DNA of 8,524 nt from Xanthobacteraceae bacterium (GTDB lineage Bacteria > Pseudomonadota > Alphaproteobacteria > Rhizobiales > Xanthobacteraceae): positions 1 to 8,524 of the forward strand of contig JAICQA010000104.1 in assembly GCA_025929595.1 (NCBI GenBank). Direction: 5' to 3'. Below, piece after piece: positions 1-5,915 of the stretch. The position numbers and the translations under genes were made by a program. The notes beneath the pieces are model-generated. The model searched no databases and was not told the origin of the DNA. It saw only the letters and a list, made by a program, of their open reading frames with translations. The first letter of the stretch is position 1, and each line of letters begins with the position of its first letter.

Positions 1-24
1 CAACGCGCGCCCCGGAATGACAAG
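1..24. repeat. Edge of an intergenic palindromic repeat
   Basis: The first bases contain CCCGGAATGAC (11-21), whose reverse complement GTCATTCCGGG matches the ends of the two complete palindromic elements at 2861-2987 and 5014-5123. It sits directly downstream of the zinc-binding protein gene, whose stop codon is at 27-29. Only one arm is inside the window, so its length and any terminator role cannot be judged. Confidence 0.45.
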
Positions 25-26
25 TT

Positions 27-932
27 CTAACTCCCCAACGCCTCGGCCAGTTGCCGCAGATTGTGCCGCATCATGTCGATGTAGGTCGGCGCGGGGCCCT
101 CTGCGCCCGAGAGCGCGTCCGAATAGAGCGTGCCGCCGATCCTCGCGCCGGTCTCATCGGCGATGCGCTTCACGAGCCGCGCATCGGAGACGTTTTCGAG
201 AAACACGGCCGGAATCTTCTGCGCCCGGATCTGGCGGATGATCTTCGCCACGTCCTGCGCCGAAGCCTCGCTTTCGGTCGAAACGCCCTGCGGCGCGACG
301 AAATCGATGCCGTAGGCGGCCTCGAAGTAGGCGAACGCCTCATGCGAGGTGATCACCCGCCGGCGCGCCTCGGCGATGCCACCGACCGCCGAGCGGATAT
401 CCTTCTCCAGCGCGTCGAGCGTTTCGAGATAAGCCTTCGCATTGGCCTCATAGTCGGCCTTGCCCGCAGGGTCGGCCTTCGCCAGCGCGTCGCGGATATT
501 GGCGACATAGATTTTGGCGTTGGCGACCGACTGCCAGGCATGCGGGTCGGTCTCGGCATGGGAATGGCCATGATCATGCCCATGACCACCCTCCAAGCGC
601 CGGGTTTTGATGCCGCGCGTGACGGTGACGAGCGGCGCCTTGGTGCCCGACGCCTTCACGAGCCGGTCCATCCAGCCCTCAAAGCCGAGGCCGTTCACGA
701 ACACGACCTTCGCCGCCGCGAGATTCTTCGCGTCGGCGGGCGTCGCGGAATAAACATGCGCATCGCCGTCGGGACCGACCAGCGTGGTGAGCGCGACGCG
801 CTCGCCGCCCACATTCTTCACGAAATCGCCCAAGATCGAGAAGCTCGCGACGACCGGGAGCTTGTCCTGCGCGAAGGCGGGTGCAGCGAAAGCGACGACG
901 AATAGCGCAACGGCAAGCGAACGGCGGAACAC
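27..932 (-). CDS. aztC: Zinc ABC transporter periplasmic binding protein (AztC/ZnuA-like)
   Basis: This is the periplasmic metal-capture protein of an ABC importer, cluster A-I (TroA/ZnuA fold), 301 residues. I start it at GTG 932. A GGAGG motif (942-946) lies 9 bases upstream, and the start follows the permease stop by 4 bases. Longer in-frame starts would run through the permease gene. Residues 1-21 are a signal peptide (hydrophobic stretch, then AFA before QDK). Predicted metal ligands are H59 (DAHVY), H131 (DPHAW), H197 (TSHEAF) and D272 (YSDAL). A His-rich loop, GGHGHDHGHSH, lies at about 115-125. From memory, Paracoccus AztC uses three His and one Asp with the same 66- and 75-residue intervals between the last three ligands, so I favour AztC over ZnuA. 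The His loop points to zinc rather than manganese. The gene is last in the visible operon. A downstream aztD-type metallochaperone gene cannot be checked because the window ends. Confidence 0.85.
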   Translation of the reverse strand: MFRRSLAVALFVVAFAAPAFAQDKLPVVASFSILGDFVKNVGGERVALTTLVGPDGDAHVYSATPADAKNLAAAKVVFVNGLGFEGWMDRLVKASGTKAPLVTVTRGIKTRRLEGGHGHDHGHSHAETDPHAWQSVANAKIYVANIRDALAKADPAGKADYEANAKAYLETLDALEKDIRSAVGGIAEARRRVITSHEAFAYFEAAYGIDFVAPQGVSTESEASAQDVAKIIRQIRAQKIPAVFLENVSDARLVKRIADETGARIGGTLYSDALSGAEGPAPTYIDMMRHNLRQLAEALGS

Positions 933-936
933 GGTG

Positions 937-1803
937 TCAGGCCTCCAGATGGCGTCCCGGCGCGAAGCGGCGGCGCAATCCGCCGACCGGGCCGAGCGCG
1001 AGCGACGCGGCGTAAAGCACGCCGGCAACGAGGATGATCGCGGGGCCGGACGGCGCGCCGAGATGATAGGACAGGAGCAACCCGCCATAGCCGGAGGCGA
1101 ACGCCACCGCGACCGCAATCGCGATCATGCGCGTCAGGTCCGTCGCCCAGAAACGCGCGGCGATCGCCGGCAGCATCATGATGCCGACCGCCAAGAGCGT
1201 CCCGAGCGCATGAAACCCGCCGACGAGGTTGAGGACCACAAGCGCCATAAAGGCGATGTGCACGGGCGCCCCTGCCCGGCTGACCGAGCGCAGAAAGCCC
1301 GGATCGACGCATTCCAGCACCAAAGGCCGCCAGACGACTGCAAGCACAAGGAGCGTTACCGTCGCAAATGCCGCGAGCAGGATGAGCGTCGCGTTATCGA
1401 GCGCCAGCACCGAGCCGAACAGCACGTGCAGCAGGTCGATATTCGAGCCGCGCATCGAGACGATCAGCACGCCGAGCGCGAGCGACACGAGATAGAAGGC
1501 CGCAAGCGACGCGTCTTCCTTGAGCTGGGTCACGCGCGCGACGACGCCCGCGCCGATCGCCACCGCGAATCCGGCCGCGATGCCGCCGAGCGTCATGGCG
1601 AACAGATTGAAGCCAGCGACGAGAAAGCCGAGCGCGGCGCCCGGCAGGATCGCATGTGCCATGGCGTCGCCGGTGAGCGACATCCGCCGCAGCATGAGAA
1701 AAACGCCGATCGGTGCCGCACCCAGCGACAACGCCAGCATGCCCACCAGCGCGCGGCGCATGAACTCGAACTCGGCGAAGGGGGCGATGAAGAGGTCGTG
1801 CAC
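937..1803 (-). CDS. aztB: Zinc ABC transporter permease, ABC-3 family (AztB/ZnuB-like)
   Basis: This is the inner-membrane channel subunit that passes metal from the binding protein to the cytoplasm, 288 residues, a normal length for the ABC-3 family. The family hallmark is seen at residues 39-55 (RRMSLTGDAMAHAILPG). Several hydrophobic spans follow, including GFLVAGFNLFAMTLGG, AAFYLVSLALGVLIV and GTLLAVGIMMLPAIAARFW. The start is GTG at 1803: an in-frame stop lies 15 bases upstream, and the N-terminus HDLFIAPFAEFEFMRRAL looks like that of relatives. An internal ATG at residue 15 is a less likely start, and no strong Shine-Dalgarno is visible for the GTG. The gene lies 65 bases after the ATPase, with a hairpin in the gap, and 4 bases before the binding-protein gene. 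The assignment to the family is firm. The Azt rather than Znu name rests on the ATPase-permease-binding protein order and on the partner protein's ligands. Confidence 0.87.
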   Translation of the reverse strand: MHDLFIAPFAEFEFMRRALVGMLALSLGAAPIGVFLMLRRMSLTGDAMAHAILPGAALGFLVAGFNLFAMTLGGIAAGFAVAIGAGVVARVTQLKEDASLAAFYLVSLALGVLIVSMRGSNIDLLHVLFGSVLALDNATLILLAAFATVTLLVLAVVWRPLVLECVDPGFLRSVSRAGAPVHIAFMALVVLNLVGGFHALGTLLAVGIMMLPAIAARFWATDLTRMIAIAVAVAFASGYGGLLLSYHLGAPSGPAIILVAGVLYAASLALGPVGGLRRRFAPGRHLEA

Positions 1804-1832
1804 TTCAGTCTCACTTCATGAGCAGGCTGTAC

Positions 1833-1862
1833 TTCCCTCTCCCCGCCAGCGGGGAAAGGGAA
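1833..1862. repeat. REP-like hairpin inside the zinc operon
   Basis: Two 14-base arms (1833-1846 and 1849-1862) are complementary except at one position. The core is CTCCCCGC / GCGGGGAA with a CA centre. Hairpins of this CCTCTCCCCGC type are frequent dispersed intergenic repeats in alphaproteobacteria (family knowledge). It lies between the ATPase stop and the permease start on the transcribed RNA. No T-run follows on the minus strand, so a strong terminator is unlikely. It could stabilise or process the mRNA. Confidence 0.65.
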
Positions 1863-1868
1863 AAGACA

Positions 1869-2618
1869 TCAAGCCGCGTGCTCCGTATGCACTTCACACA
1901 CCGCCGCGCGGTCGTCGAACGCCTCGCTCATCCGGCGCGCCCGCAGCAGGTTCTCGGGCTTCAGCACCTCAGCGGTCGGCCCCCATGCGACCGGCGAGCG
2001 CGCAAGCAGCAACGCTTCCGGGAAGCGCGCGCGCACGATCTCGTAGTCGTGCAGCACGGTGATGACCGTGCGCTCCTCCACATGCCAGCGGCGGATCAGC
2101 TCCAGCAGGTCCGCGACCGTGCCGGAGTCGAGCGAGGTGAACGGCTCATCGAGCAGGATCAGCCGCGCGTCCTGCAACAGCAATCGCGCAAACAGCGCAC
2201 GCTGCATCTGCCCGCCCGACAGCGTGCCGATGGCGCGATCCTCGAAACCCTCGAGCCCGACCGTCGCGAGCGCCTTGCCGATGGTGGCGCGCTCATTGCG
2301 CCCGATACGGCCAAGCAGCCCCGCCTTGCGCCACAGGCCCATCGCGACAAGGTCGTAGACGGCGATGGGAAAGCTGCGGTCGATCTCGGCGATCTGCGGC
2401 AGATACGCGACATCGCTCGCAGGCACGCCGCGCTCGATCGTGCCGGCGAGCGGCGGCAGCAGCCCGACGATGCCTTTCAGCAGTGTCGACTTGCCGGCGC
2501 CGTTCGGCCCGACCAGCGCGAGCAGCGTGCCGTCGGCCACCTCGCCATTGAGGTGATGCACCGCCGGGTGGCGGTCATAGCCAAGCGTCAGGTCGCGGAA
2601 GCGGACGGCATTCTTCAT
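1869..2618 (-). CDS. aztA: Zinc ABC transporter ATP-binding protein (AztA/ZnuC-like)
   Basis: This cytoplasmic ATPase energises metal import by the adjacent permease, 249 residues. Visible motifs are Walker A GPNGAGKST (37-45), Q-loop glutamine in YLPQ (75), signature LSGGQMQR (133-140), Walker B LILLDEP with D157/E158, D-loop SLD, and the H-loop histidine in VLHD (190). I place the start at ATG 2618 because MKNAVRFRDLTLGYD begins the ABC fold. The in-frame sequence upstream (to 2804) has no family resemblance and is a shadow of the small gene that overlaps here in another frame. That gene's TGA and this ATG share bases (ATGA), so translation is probably coupled. A short tail after residue 235 (VCEVHTEHAA) has two histidines of unknown meaning. 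The ABC assignment is certain. Zinc specificity is inferred from the operon. Confidence 0.9.
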   Translation of the reverse strand: MKNAVRFRDLTLGYDRHPAVHHLNGEVADGTLLALVGPNGAGKSTLLKGIVGLLPPLAGTIERGVPASDVAYLPQIAEIDRSFPIAVYDLVAMGLWRKAGLLGRIGRNERATIGKALATVGLEGFEDRAIGTLSGGQMQRALFARLLLQDARLILLDEPFTSLDSGTVADLLELIRRWHVEERTVITVLHDYEIVRARFPEALLLARSPVAWGPTAEVLKPENLLRARRMSEAFDDRAAVCEVHTEHAA

Positions 2619-2779
2619 GCGGAAATGTCCATCAGGGCCCAGGCCACGGTGACCCAAAGCAGCGCGGACAGCACGACGGCAATCGCGAGCCGCTGCACGG
2701 CCGACAGCCGCAGGAGCGACGGCGCGAGCGTCACTTCTGTGCGGGCGTGCACATGCGCATGGGAGACTGGGTCGTGCAT
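2615..2779 (-). CDS. Small His-containing single-span membrane protein at head of zinc operon
   Basis: This 54-residue reading frame is not recognised as a known family. It begins MHDPVSHAHVHARTEV, with four histidines in the first 11 residues. After a short linker comes one hydrophobic helix (about 31-51, LAIAVVLSALLWVTVAWALM), and the end is DISA. Support for coding is threefold. Its TGA overlaps the ATPase ATG as ATGA. It begins 29 bases after the Zur-like operator, so it is the first gene of the transcript. About 83 percent of its third codon positions are G or C, as expected here. The start ATG 2779 has only a weak upstream purine run (GGAAA). It might be a metal-handling accessory subunit, with the His cluster binding zinc near the permease, or a translated leader that couples ATPase synthesis to its own. 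Function is inference. Confidence 0.62.
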   Translation of the reverse strand: MHDPVSHAHVHARTEVTLAPSLLRLSAVQRLAIAVVLSALLWVTVAWALMDISA

Positions 2780-2807
2780 GGGATCGTTTCCGGGGCCGCG
2801 GCAACCA

Positions 2808-2830
2808 GAAACGTTACATTATATCATTTA
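2808..2830 (-). promoter_or_regulatory. Zur-like operator
   Basis: On the minus strand this 23-base AT-rich imperfect palindrome reads TAAATGATATA, a central A, then TGTAACGTTTC. Seven of 11 position pairs are complementary. It resembles the Zur box consensus I remember from proteobacteria (AAATGTTATA..TATAACATTT), with about four differences. It stands out in very GC-rich surroundings and overlaps the -10 element of the operon. Repression by zinc-loaded Zur is therefore the expected regulation. The consensus is recalled, not searched. Confidence 0.62.
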
Positions 2831-2844
2831 AGCGGACGGGGCAA
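2818..2844 (-). promoter_or_regulatory. Promoter of the zinc uptake operon
   Basis: A perfect TATAAT (2818-2823) lies inside the operator on the minus strand. TTGCCC at 2839-2844 could be the -35 element, with a rather short 15-base spacer. Transcription would start near 2811, about 30 bases before the small membrane-protein gene. The -10 call is good, the -35 is weak. Confidence 0.5.
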
Positions 2845-2860
2845 TACGGGGTTAAAGCGG

Positions 2861-2987
2861 TGTCATCGCCGGGCTTGTTCCGGCGATCTCGCTTAAGAAG
2901 GCACGGCATGTACGACTGAAGCGGGATCACCGGGTCTCGCCACGCCAGACCGCGCTACGCGCGGGGCGTGGCGGCCGGGTGATGACA
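2861..2987. repeat. Intergenic palindromic element, copy A
   Basis: The ends are inverted: TGTCATCGCCGGG at 2861-2873 against CCGGGTGATGACA at 2975-2987, which match at 11 of 13 paired positions. Inside are two hairpins. ATCGCCGG / CCGGCGAT occupies 2865-2887 with a 7-base loop. CGCCACGCC / GGCGTGGCG occupies 2938-2973 and holds a nested CCGCG / CGCGG stem. It fills most of the gap between the zinc promoter and the end of the amidohydrolase gene, where it may end or stabilise the amidohydrolase transcript. No open reading frame of interest is present. Confidence 0.65.
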
Positions 2988-2995
2988 GTGAGAAG

Positions 2996-3802
2996 TTAGA
3001 TTGCCGGCCCATCCTTGAGCCGCGCGAGGCCGAACCGCTCCACGTCTTCGAGCAATTCGACAAAGGCGCGCGCGCCGAACTCCAGCGCCGCCTCGCCCTT
3101 CTCCTTCGTGCCGTCGCGCGCGTCGCCGAGCGCGCCCTGCTCGTTCAGGTCCTGCGTCATCCAGCCGAAGCCCGCCGGCCGGTCCGGGCGCAGCCACTTG
3201 AACTCGCGCTCTATCGTGGCAGCCTCCGACTTGAAATTCGCGACCTTGTCGTCGCGCACGACTTCCGGCCGGATCGCACGCATAAGCGCGGTCTCGATTG
3301 CCCCACCATGGATGCCGTGCGTACGCTCCGCCTCGCTGAACAGCCCGTCCGGATAACCGAAACGGCTCCAGCTTGCCGTGACCGCGAGCATGCCAAGCCG
3401 CACGCGCAGATCGCGCGCGACGATCTCCATCACCGCGCTGTTGCCGCCGTGCGAATTGACCATGACGAACTTGCGCACACCGGCACGAAAAACGCTCTCG
3501 CCGATCTCGATCCAGGAGCGGATCGCGATTTCCGGCGATACGGTAAGCGTGCCGGGATACGCCAGATGCTCGTCGGATTTCCCGACCCATTGCAGCGGCA
3601 GGAAGGAAACGGGCAACGGCGCCGGCATGATCTTCTGCACGCGCGCGAGATATCCTTCGGCGATCATGCCGTCGACGCCGACCGGCAGATGCGGCCCGTG
3701 CTGCTCGACCGCGGCGACGGGGAGGACGGCGATCCAGCGCGCGGCGTCGCCGGCGCGGAAATCTTCCCACGTCATGTCGGTCCATTGGCGTTTCGGCAGC
3801 AT
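2996..3802 (-). CDS. Creatininase-family amidohydrolase
   Basis: This is a probable metal-dependent hydrolase of cyclic or formyl amides, cytoplasmic (no signal peptide), 268 residues. The family (creatininase, ArfB deformylase, MftE) runs about 230-270. Metal-site motifs are E33/H35 in VEQHGPH and D44 in PVGVD, then H118 in NSHGGN and E170 in HGGAIETALM. E33, H35 and D44 are each one residue from the creatininase ligands E34, H36 and D45 as I recall them. Creatininase itself has HYEN where this has HGGN, so creatinine is not the obvious substrate. I choose ATG 3802 because MLPKRQWTDMTWEDF matches the usual N-terminus. ATG 3814 or 3775 are alternatives and none has a clear ribosome site. The frame stays open to 3898, but that stretch has no family likeness. 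The gene is divergent from the binding-protein gene at 3997, which suggests that it acts on the imported compound. The exact reaction is unknown. Confidence 0.85.
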   Translation of the reverse strand: MLPKRQWTDMTWEDFRAGDAARWIAVLPVAAVEQHGPHLPVGVDGMIAEGYLARVQKIMPAPLPVSFLPLQWVGKSDEHLAYPGTLTVSPEIAIRSWIEIGESVFRAGVRKFVMVNSHGGNSAVMEIVARDLRVRLGMLAVTASWSRFGYPDGLFSEAERTHGIHGGAIETALMRAIRPEVVRDDKVANFKSEAATIEREFKWLRPDRPAGFGWMTQDLNEQGALGDARDGTKEKGEAALEFGARAFVELLEDVERFGLARLKDGPAI

Positions 3803-3845
3803 GGTCGAGCCCATCGAATGCGGCGGCAGCCTAGTTTCGGGTCCC

Positions 3846-3931
3846 GGCCGTCGCAAGCGCACGACGGCCTGCTGCCCAATTCGCGGGCAGGATTCCATGC
3901 GCTTGCTTAAGATTTCCGGCTTGCCGCCGGA
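3846..3931. other. Run of three hairpins between divergent genes
   Basis: GGCCGTCG / CGACGGCC (3846-3853 and 3862-3869), CTGCCC / GGGCAG (3872-3877 and 3885-3890) and TCCGGC / GCCGGA (3915-3920 and 3926-3931) follow one another in the 194-base space between the amidohydrolase and the binding-protein gene. They could be in the leader RNA of either gene or be binding sites for a shared regulator. GC-rich DNA gives some such stems by chance. I see no convincing sigma-70 promoter here for either gene. Confidence 0.4.
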
Positions 3932-3996
3932 CGCCCGATCTGCCCTTGAGTTACCGTTGGCCGCATGCTCACTGCCGCCTGAATCGAGGACGTTCG

Positions 3997-5004
3997 ATGC
4001 TCAGGAAGTCCCTGCTTTCGGTGGCGTTTCTCGCCGCCCTCCTGCCCGCCACCGTTGTCGCGCAGCCGCTCGACAAGGTGACCTACGGCACCAACTGGGT
4101 CGCACAGGCCGAGCATGGCGGCTTCTACCAGGCGGTCGCGGACGGCACGTACAGGAAGTACGGCCTCGACGTGACGATCGCCGCTGGCGGCCCGCAGATC
4201 AACAATCGCCTGCTCCTCGCCGTCGGCAAGATCGACTTCTACATGGGCGCAAATTTGCTCCAGGCGTTCGACGCAGTGGAGAAGAAGATCCCCACCGTCG
4301 TGATCGCGGCGATCTTCCAGAAGGACCCGCAGGTCCTGCTCGCCCATCCCGGCATCGGCGTCGAGAAATTCGCCGACCTGAAGAAGCTCAACATCCTCGT
4401 CTCGAGTGAAGGCGTCGCTACTTATTATCAGTGGCTCAAGTCCGAGCACGGCTTCCGCGACGAGCAGGTCCGCCCTTACACCTTCAACCCGCAGCCCTTC
4501 CTCGCCAACAAGAACGTCGCGATGCAGGGCTATGTCACCTCCGAGCCGTTCATCGTGGAGAAGCAGGGCGGCTTCAAGCCCAAGATCTTCCTGCTCGCCG
4601 ACCAGGGCTTCGACACCTATTCCACCACGATCGAAACCCACACCGATCTCGTGCGGAAGAACCCGAAGCTCGTGCAACGTTTCGTCGATGCCTCGGTCAT
4701 CGGCTGGTACAACTATCTCTACGGCGACAACGCCGCCGCCAACAGGCTCATCAAGCAGGCCAACCCGGAAATGACCGACGATCTCATCGCGCACTCGATC
4801 CGCGCCATGAAGGAATACGGCATCGTCGATTCCGGCGACGCGCTGACGCGCGGCGTGGGCACGATCACCGAGGCGCGCGTGAAAAGCTTCTTCGACAAGA
4901 TGGTGAAGGCCGGCGTCGTGCAAGCGAATATCGACTGGCGCCGCGCGGTGAATACGAGCTTCACGGGCAAGAAGGTCGGGCTGGAGCTGAGGCCGAAGAA
5001 TTGA
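3997..5004 (+). CDS. NMT1/THI5-like ABC transporter substrate-binding protein
   Basis: This is a periplasmic binding protein for a small organic nutrient, 335 residues. I start it at ATG 3997, with GAGGA 8 bases upstream. The in-frame sequence from 3946 would put 17 polar residues before the signal peptide. Residues 1-22 form a Sec signal (LLSVAFLAALLPATVVA, then QPL). The mature start, VTYGTNWVAQAEHGGFYQAV (28-47), has the form seen in NMT1/THI5-like proteins (thiamine pyrimidine, riboflavin, sulfonate and nitrate binders). The aromatic/acid cluster W34, E39, H40, F43, Y44 is likely near the ligand pocket. Further family-like segments are VGKIDFYMGANLLQAF and GYVTSEPFIVEKQGGF. It lacks the CCCFC motif of fungal THI5 synthase, so it is a transporter part, not that enzyme. 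The ATPase and permease follow after a 134-base gap holding a palindromic element. The ligand is unknown. A pyrimidine-like or amide compound fits the neighbouring amidohydrolase. Confidence 0.88.
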   Translation: MLRKSLLSVAFLAALLPATVVAQPLDKVTYGTNWVAQAEHGGFYQAVADGTYRKYGLDVTIAAGGPQINNRLLLAVGKIDFYMGANLLQAFDAVEKKIPTVVIAAIFQKDPQVLLAHPGIGVEKFADLKKLNILVSSEGVATYYQWLKSEHGFRDEQVRPYTFNPQPFLANKNVAMQGYVTSEPFIVEKQGGFKPKIFLLADQGFDTYSTTIETHTDLVRKNPKLVQRFVDASVIGWYNYLYGDNAAANRLIKQANPEMTDDLIAHSIRAMKEYGIVDSGDALTRGVGTITEARVKSFFDKMVKAGVVQANIDWRRAVNTSFTGKKVGLELRPKN

Positions 5005-5013
5005 CGGCGTAGC

Positions 5014-5123
5014 CGTCATCCCGGGCGAGCGCGCTCAGCGCCGCGAGCCCGGTATCTTTATCAATTTTCTCGGACGGTCCCGGCTCGCGGCGACGCATTC
5101 GCGTCGCCTTGGCCGGGACGACG
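5014..5123. repeat. Intergenic palindromic element, copy B
   Basis: The ends CGTCATCCCGGGC (5014-5026) and GGCCGGGACGACG (5111-5123) are inverted copies with 2 mismatches. The left half folds by CCGGGC / GCCCGG (5021-5026 and 5047-5052). The right half is a strong two-level hairpin: GTCCCGGC / GCCGGGAC (5077-5084 and 5112-5119) enclosing GGCGACGC / GCGTCGCC (5089-5096 and 5101-5108) around ATTC. A short AT-rich stretch (5053-5070) separates the halves. It lies between the binding-protein gene and its ATPase, where it may trim transcription or protect the upstream message. It is related to 2861-2987. Confidence 0.7.
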
Positions 5124-5138
5124 CGATATACACTTCCC

Positions 5139-5915
5139 ATGTCCGCCCCCGCCCATGCCGCCGCGAGTTCCGACAAGCCCCTCGCCGCCTTCAAGGGCGT
5201 TGGCAAAACCTATCCCAACGGCGTCACGGCGCTGGAGCATCTCGATTTCTCCATTGGACGCGGCGAGTTCCTGGCACTGCTGGGGCCCTCGGGCTGCGGG
5301 AAATCGACCGCCCTCCGCCTGCTCGCGGGCCTCACCGGCCCGACCAAGGGCGAGATCGTGCGCCATAGTGCCGGCTCGCACGATGTCGGCTTCGTCTTCC
5401 AGGAGCCAACGCTGATGCCGTGGGCGACGGTCGCGCAGAACGTCCGCCTGCCGCTGCGGCTCAAGAACATCGAATATCAGGAAAGCCGCGTGCAGGAGGC
5501 CTTAGCGCTCGTCGGCCTCGACGACTTCCGCGATGCCTATCCGCGCGAGCTGTCGGGCGGCATGAAGATGCGCGTCTCGATCGCGCGCGCCCTCGTCACG
5601 AAGCCGCAACTCCTGCTGATGGACGAGCCCTTCGCCGCGCTCGACGAGATCAGCCGCTTCAGGCTGAACGACGATCTGCTCGCGCTCTGGCGCCAGTTGA
5701 ACTGCACGGTCGTCTTTGTCACCCACTCCGTCTTCGAGTCGGTCTATCTCGCGAGCCGCATTCTCATGTTCACGCCGCGCCCCGGCCGCGTCGCGGCGGA
5801 ATTCGAGATCAAGGCGCCGGAGCCGCGCGACGGACAATTCCGCACCTCGCCCGAATATGGCGCGCAGTGCCGCGAAATCTCGGCCGCGCTCGCCAACGTC
5901 ATGGCGGATGCCTGA
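5139..5915 (+). CDS. ABC transporter ATP-binding protein, nitrate/taurine/pyrimidine type
   Basis: This cytoplasmic ATPase partners the adjoining permease and the NMT1-like binding protein, 258 residues. Motifs are Walker A GPSGCGKST (49-57), Q-loop Q88 in FVFQEPTLMPW, signature LSGGMKMR (138-145), Walker B LLLMDEP with D162/E163, D-loop ALDE, and H-loop H196 in FVTHS. The FQEPTLMPW and LSGGM forms are usual in the TauB/SsuB/NrtD/ThiZ group. ATG 5139 is chosen. An in-frame TTG at 5109 would start inside the palindromic element and add ten unlikely residues. No clear Shine-Dalgarno precedes ATG 5139. Its stop overlaps the permease start as TGATG, so the two are translationally coupled. The residues before KGVGKTYPNG are a short variable leader rich in Ala and Ser. 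Substrate is inherited from the binding protein and is not known. Confidence 0.9.
   Translation: MSAPAHAAASSDKPLAAFKGVGKTYPNGVTALEHLDFSIGRGEFLALLGPSGCGKSTALRLLAGLTGPTKGEIVRHSAGSHDVGFVFQEPTLMPWATVAQNVRLPLRLKNIEYQESRVQEALALVGLDDFRDAYPRELSGGMKMRVSIARALVTKPQLLLMDEPFAALDEISRFRLNDDLLALWRQLNCTVVFVTHSVFESVYLASRILMFTPRPGRVAAEFEIKAPEPRDGQFRTSPEYGAQCREISAALANVMADA

Noticed and set aside
784..1821. 345-codon plus-strand frame opposite the zinc permease
   Set aside because: The product is Arg/His/Asp-rich with no fold-like pattern. It is the mirror frame of a GC-biased gene, and the minus-strand frame has clear ABC-3 permease motifs.
2619..2804. N-terminal extension of the zinc ATPase to 2804
   Set aside because: It would add 62 Arg/Ala-rich residues unlike any ABC ATPase and reads through the small membrane-protein gene in another frame.
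1818..2831. 337-codon plus-strand frame opposite the zinc ATPase
   Set aside because: The minus strand encodes complete ABC ATPase motifs. The plus frame also runs across the operator and promoter, and its product is low-complexity and charged.
3899..3996. Thiamine (THI-box) or other riboswitch before the NMT1-like binding protein
   Set aside because: CCTTGAG near 3945 recalls a THI-box fragment, but the second conserved part (CTGATCTGG-like, AATGCC) is missing and the stems do not fit.
3907..5019. 370-codon minus-strand frame opposite the NMT1-like binding protein
   Set aside because: It is longer than the real gene but is an antisense shadow. The plus strand has a signal peptide, a ribosome site and family motifs.
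5077..5119. Rho-independent terminator after the binding-protein gene
   Set aside because: The hairpin is strong, but what follows is GACGCGATATAC, with no T-run on either side. It is better explained as half of a palindromic repeat.
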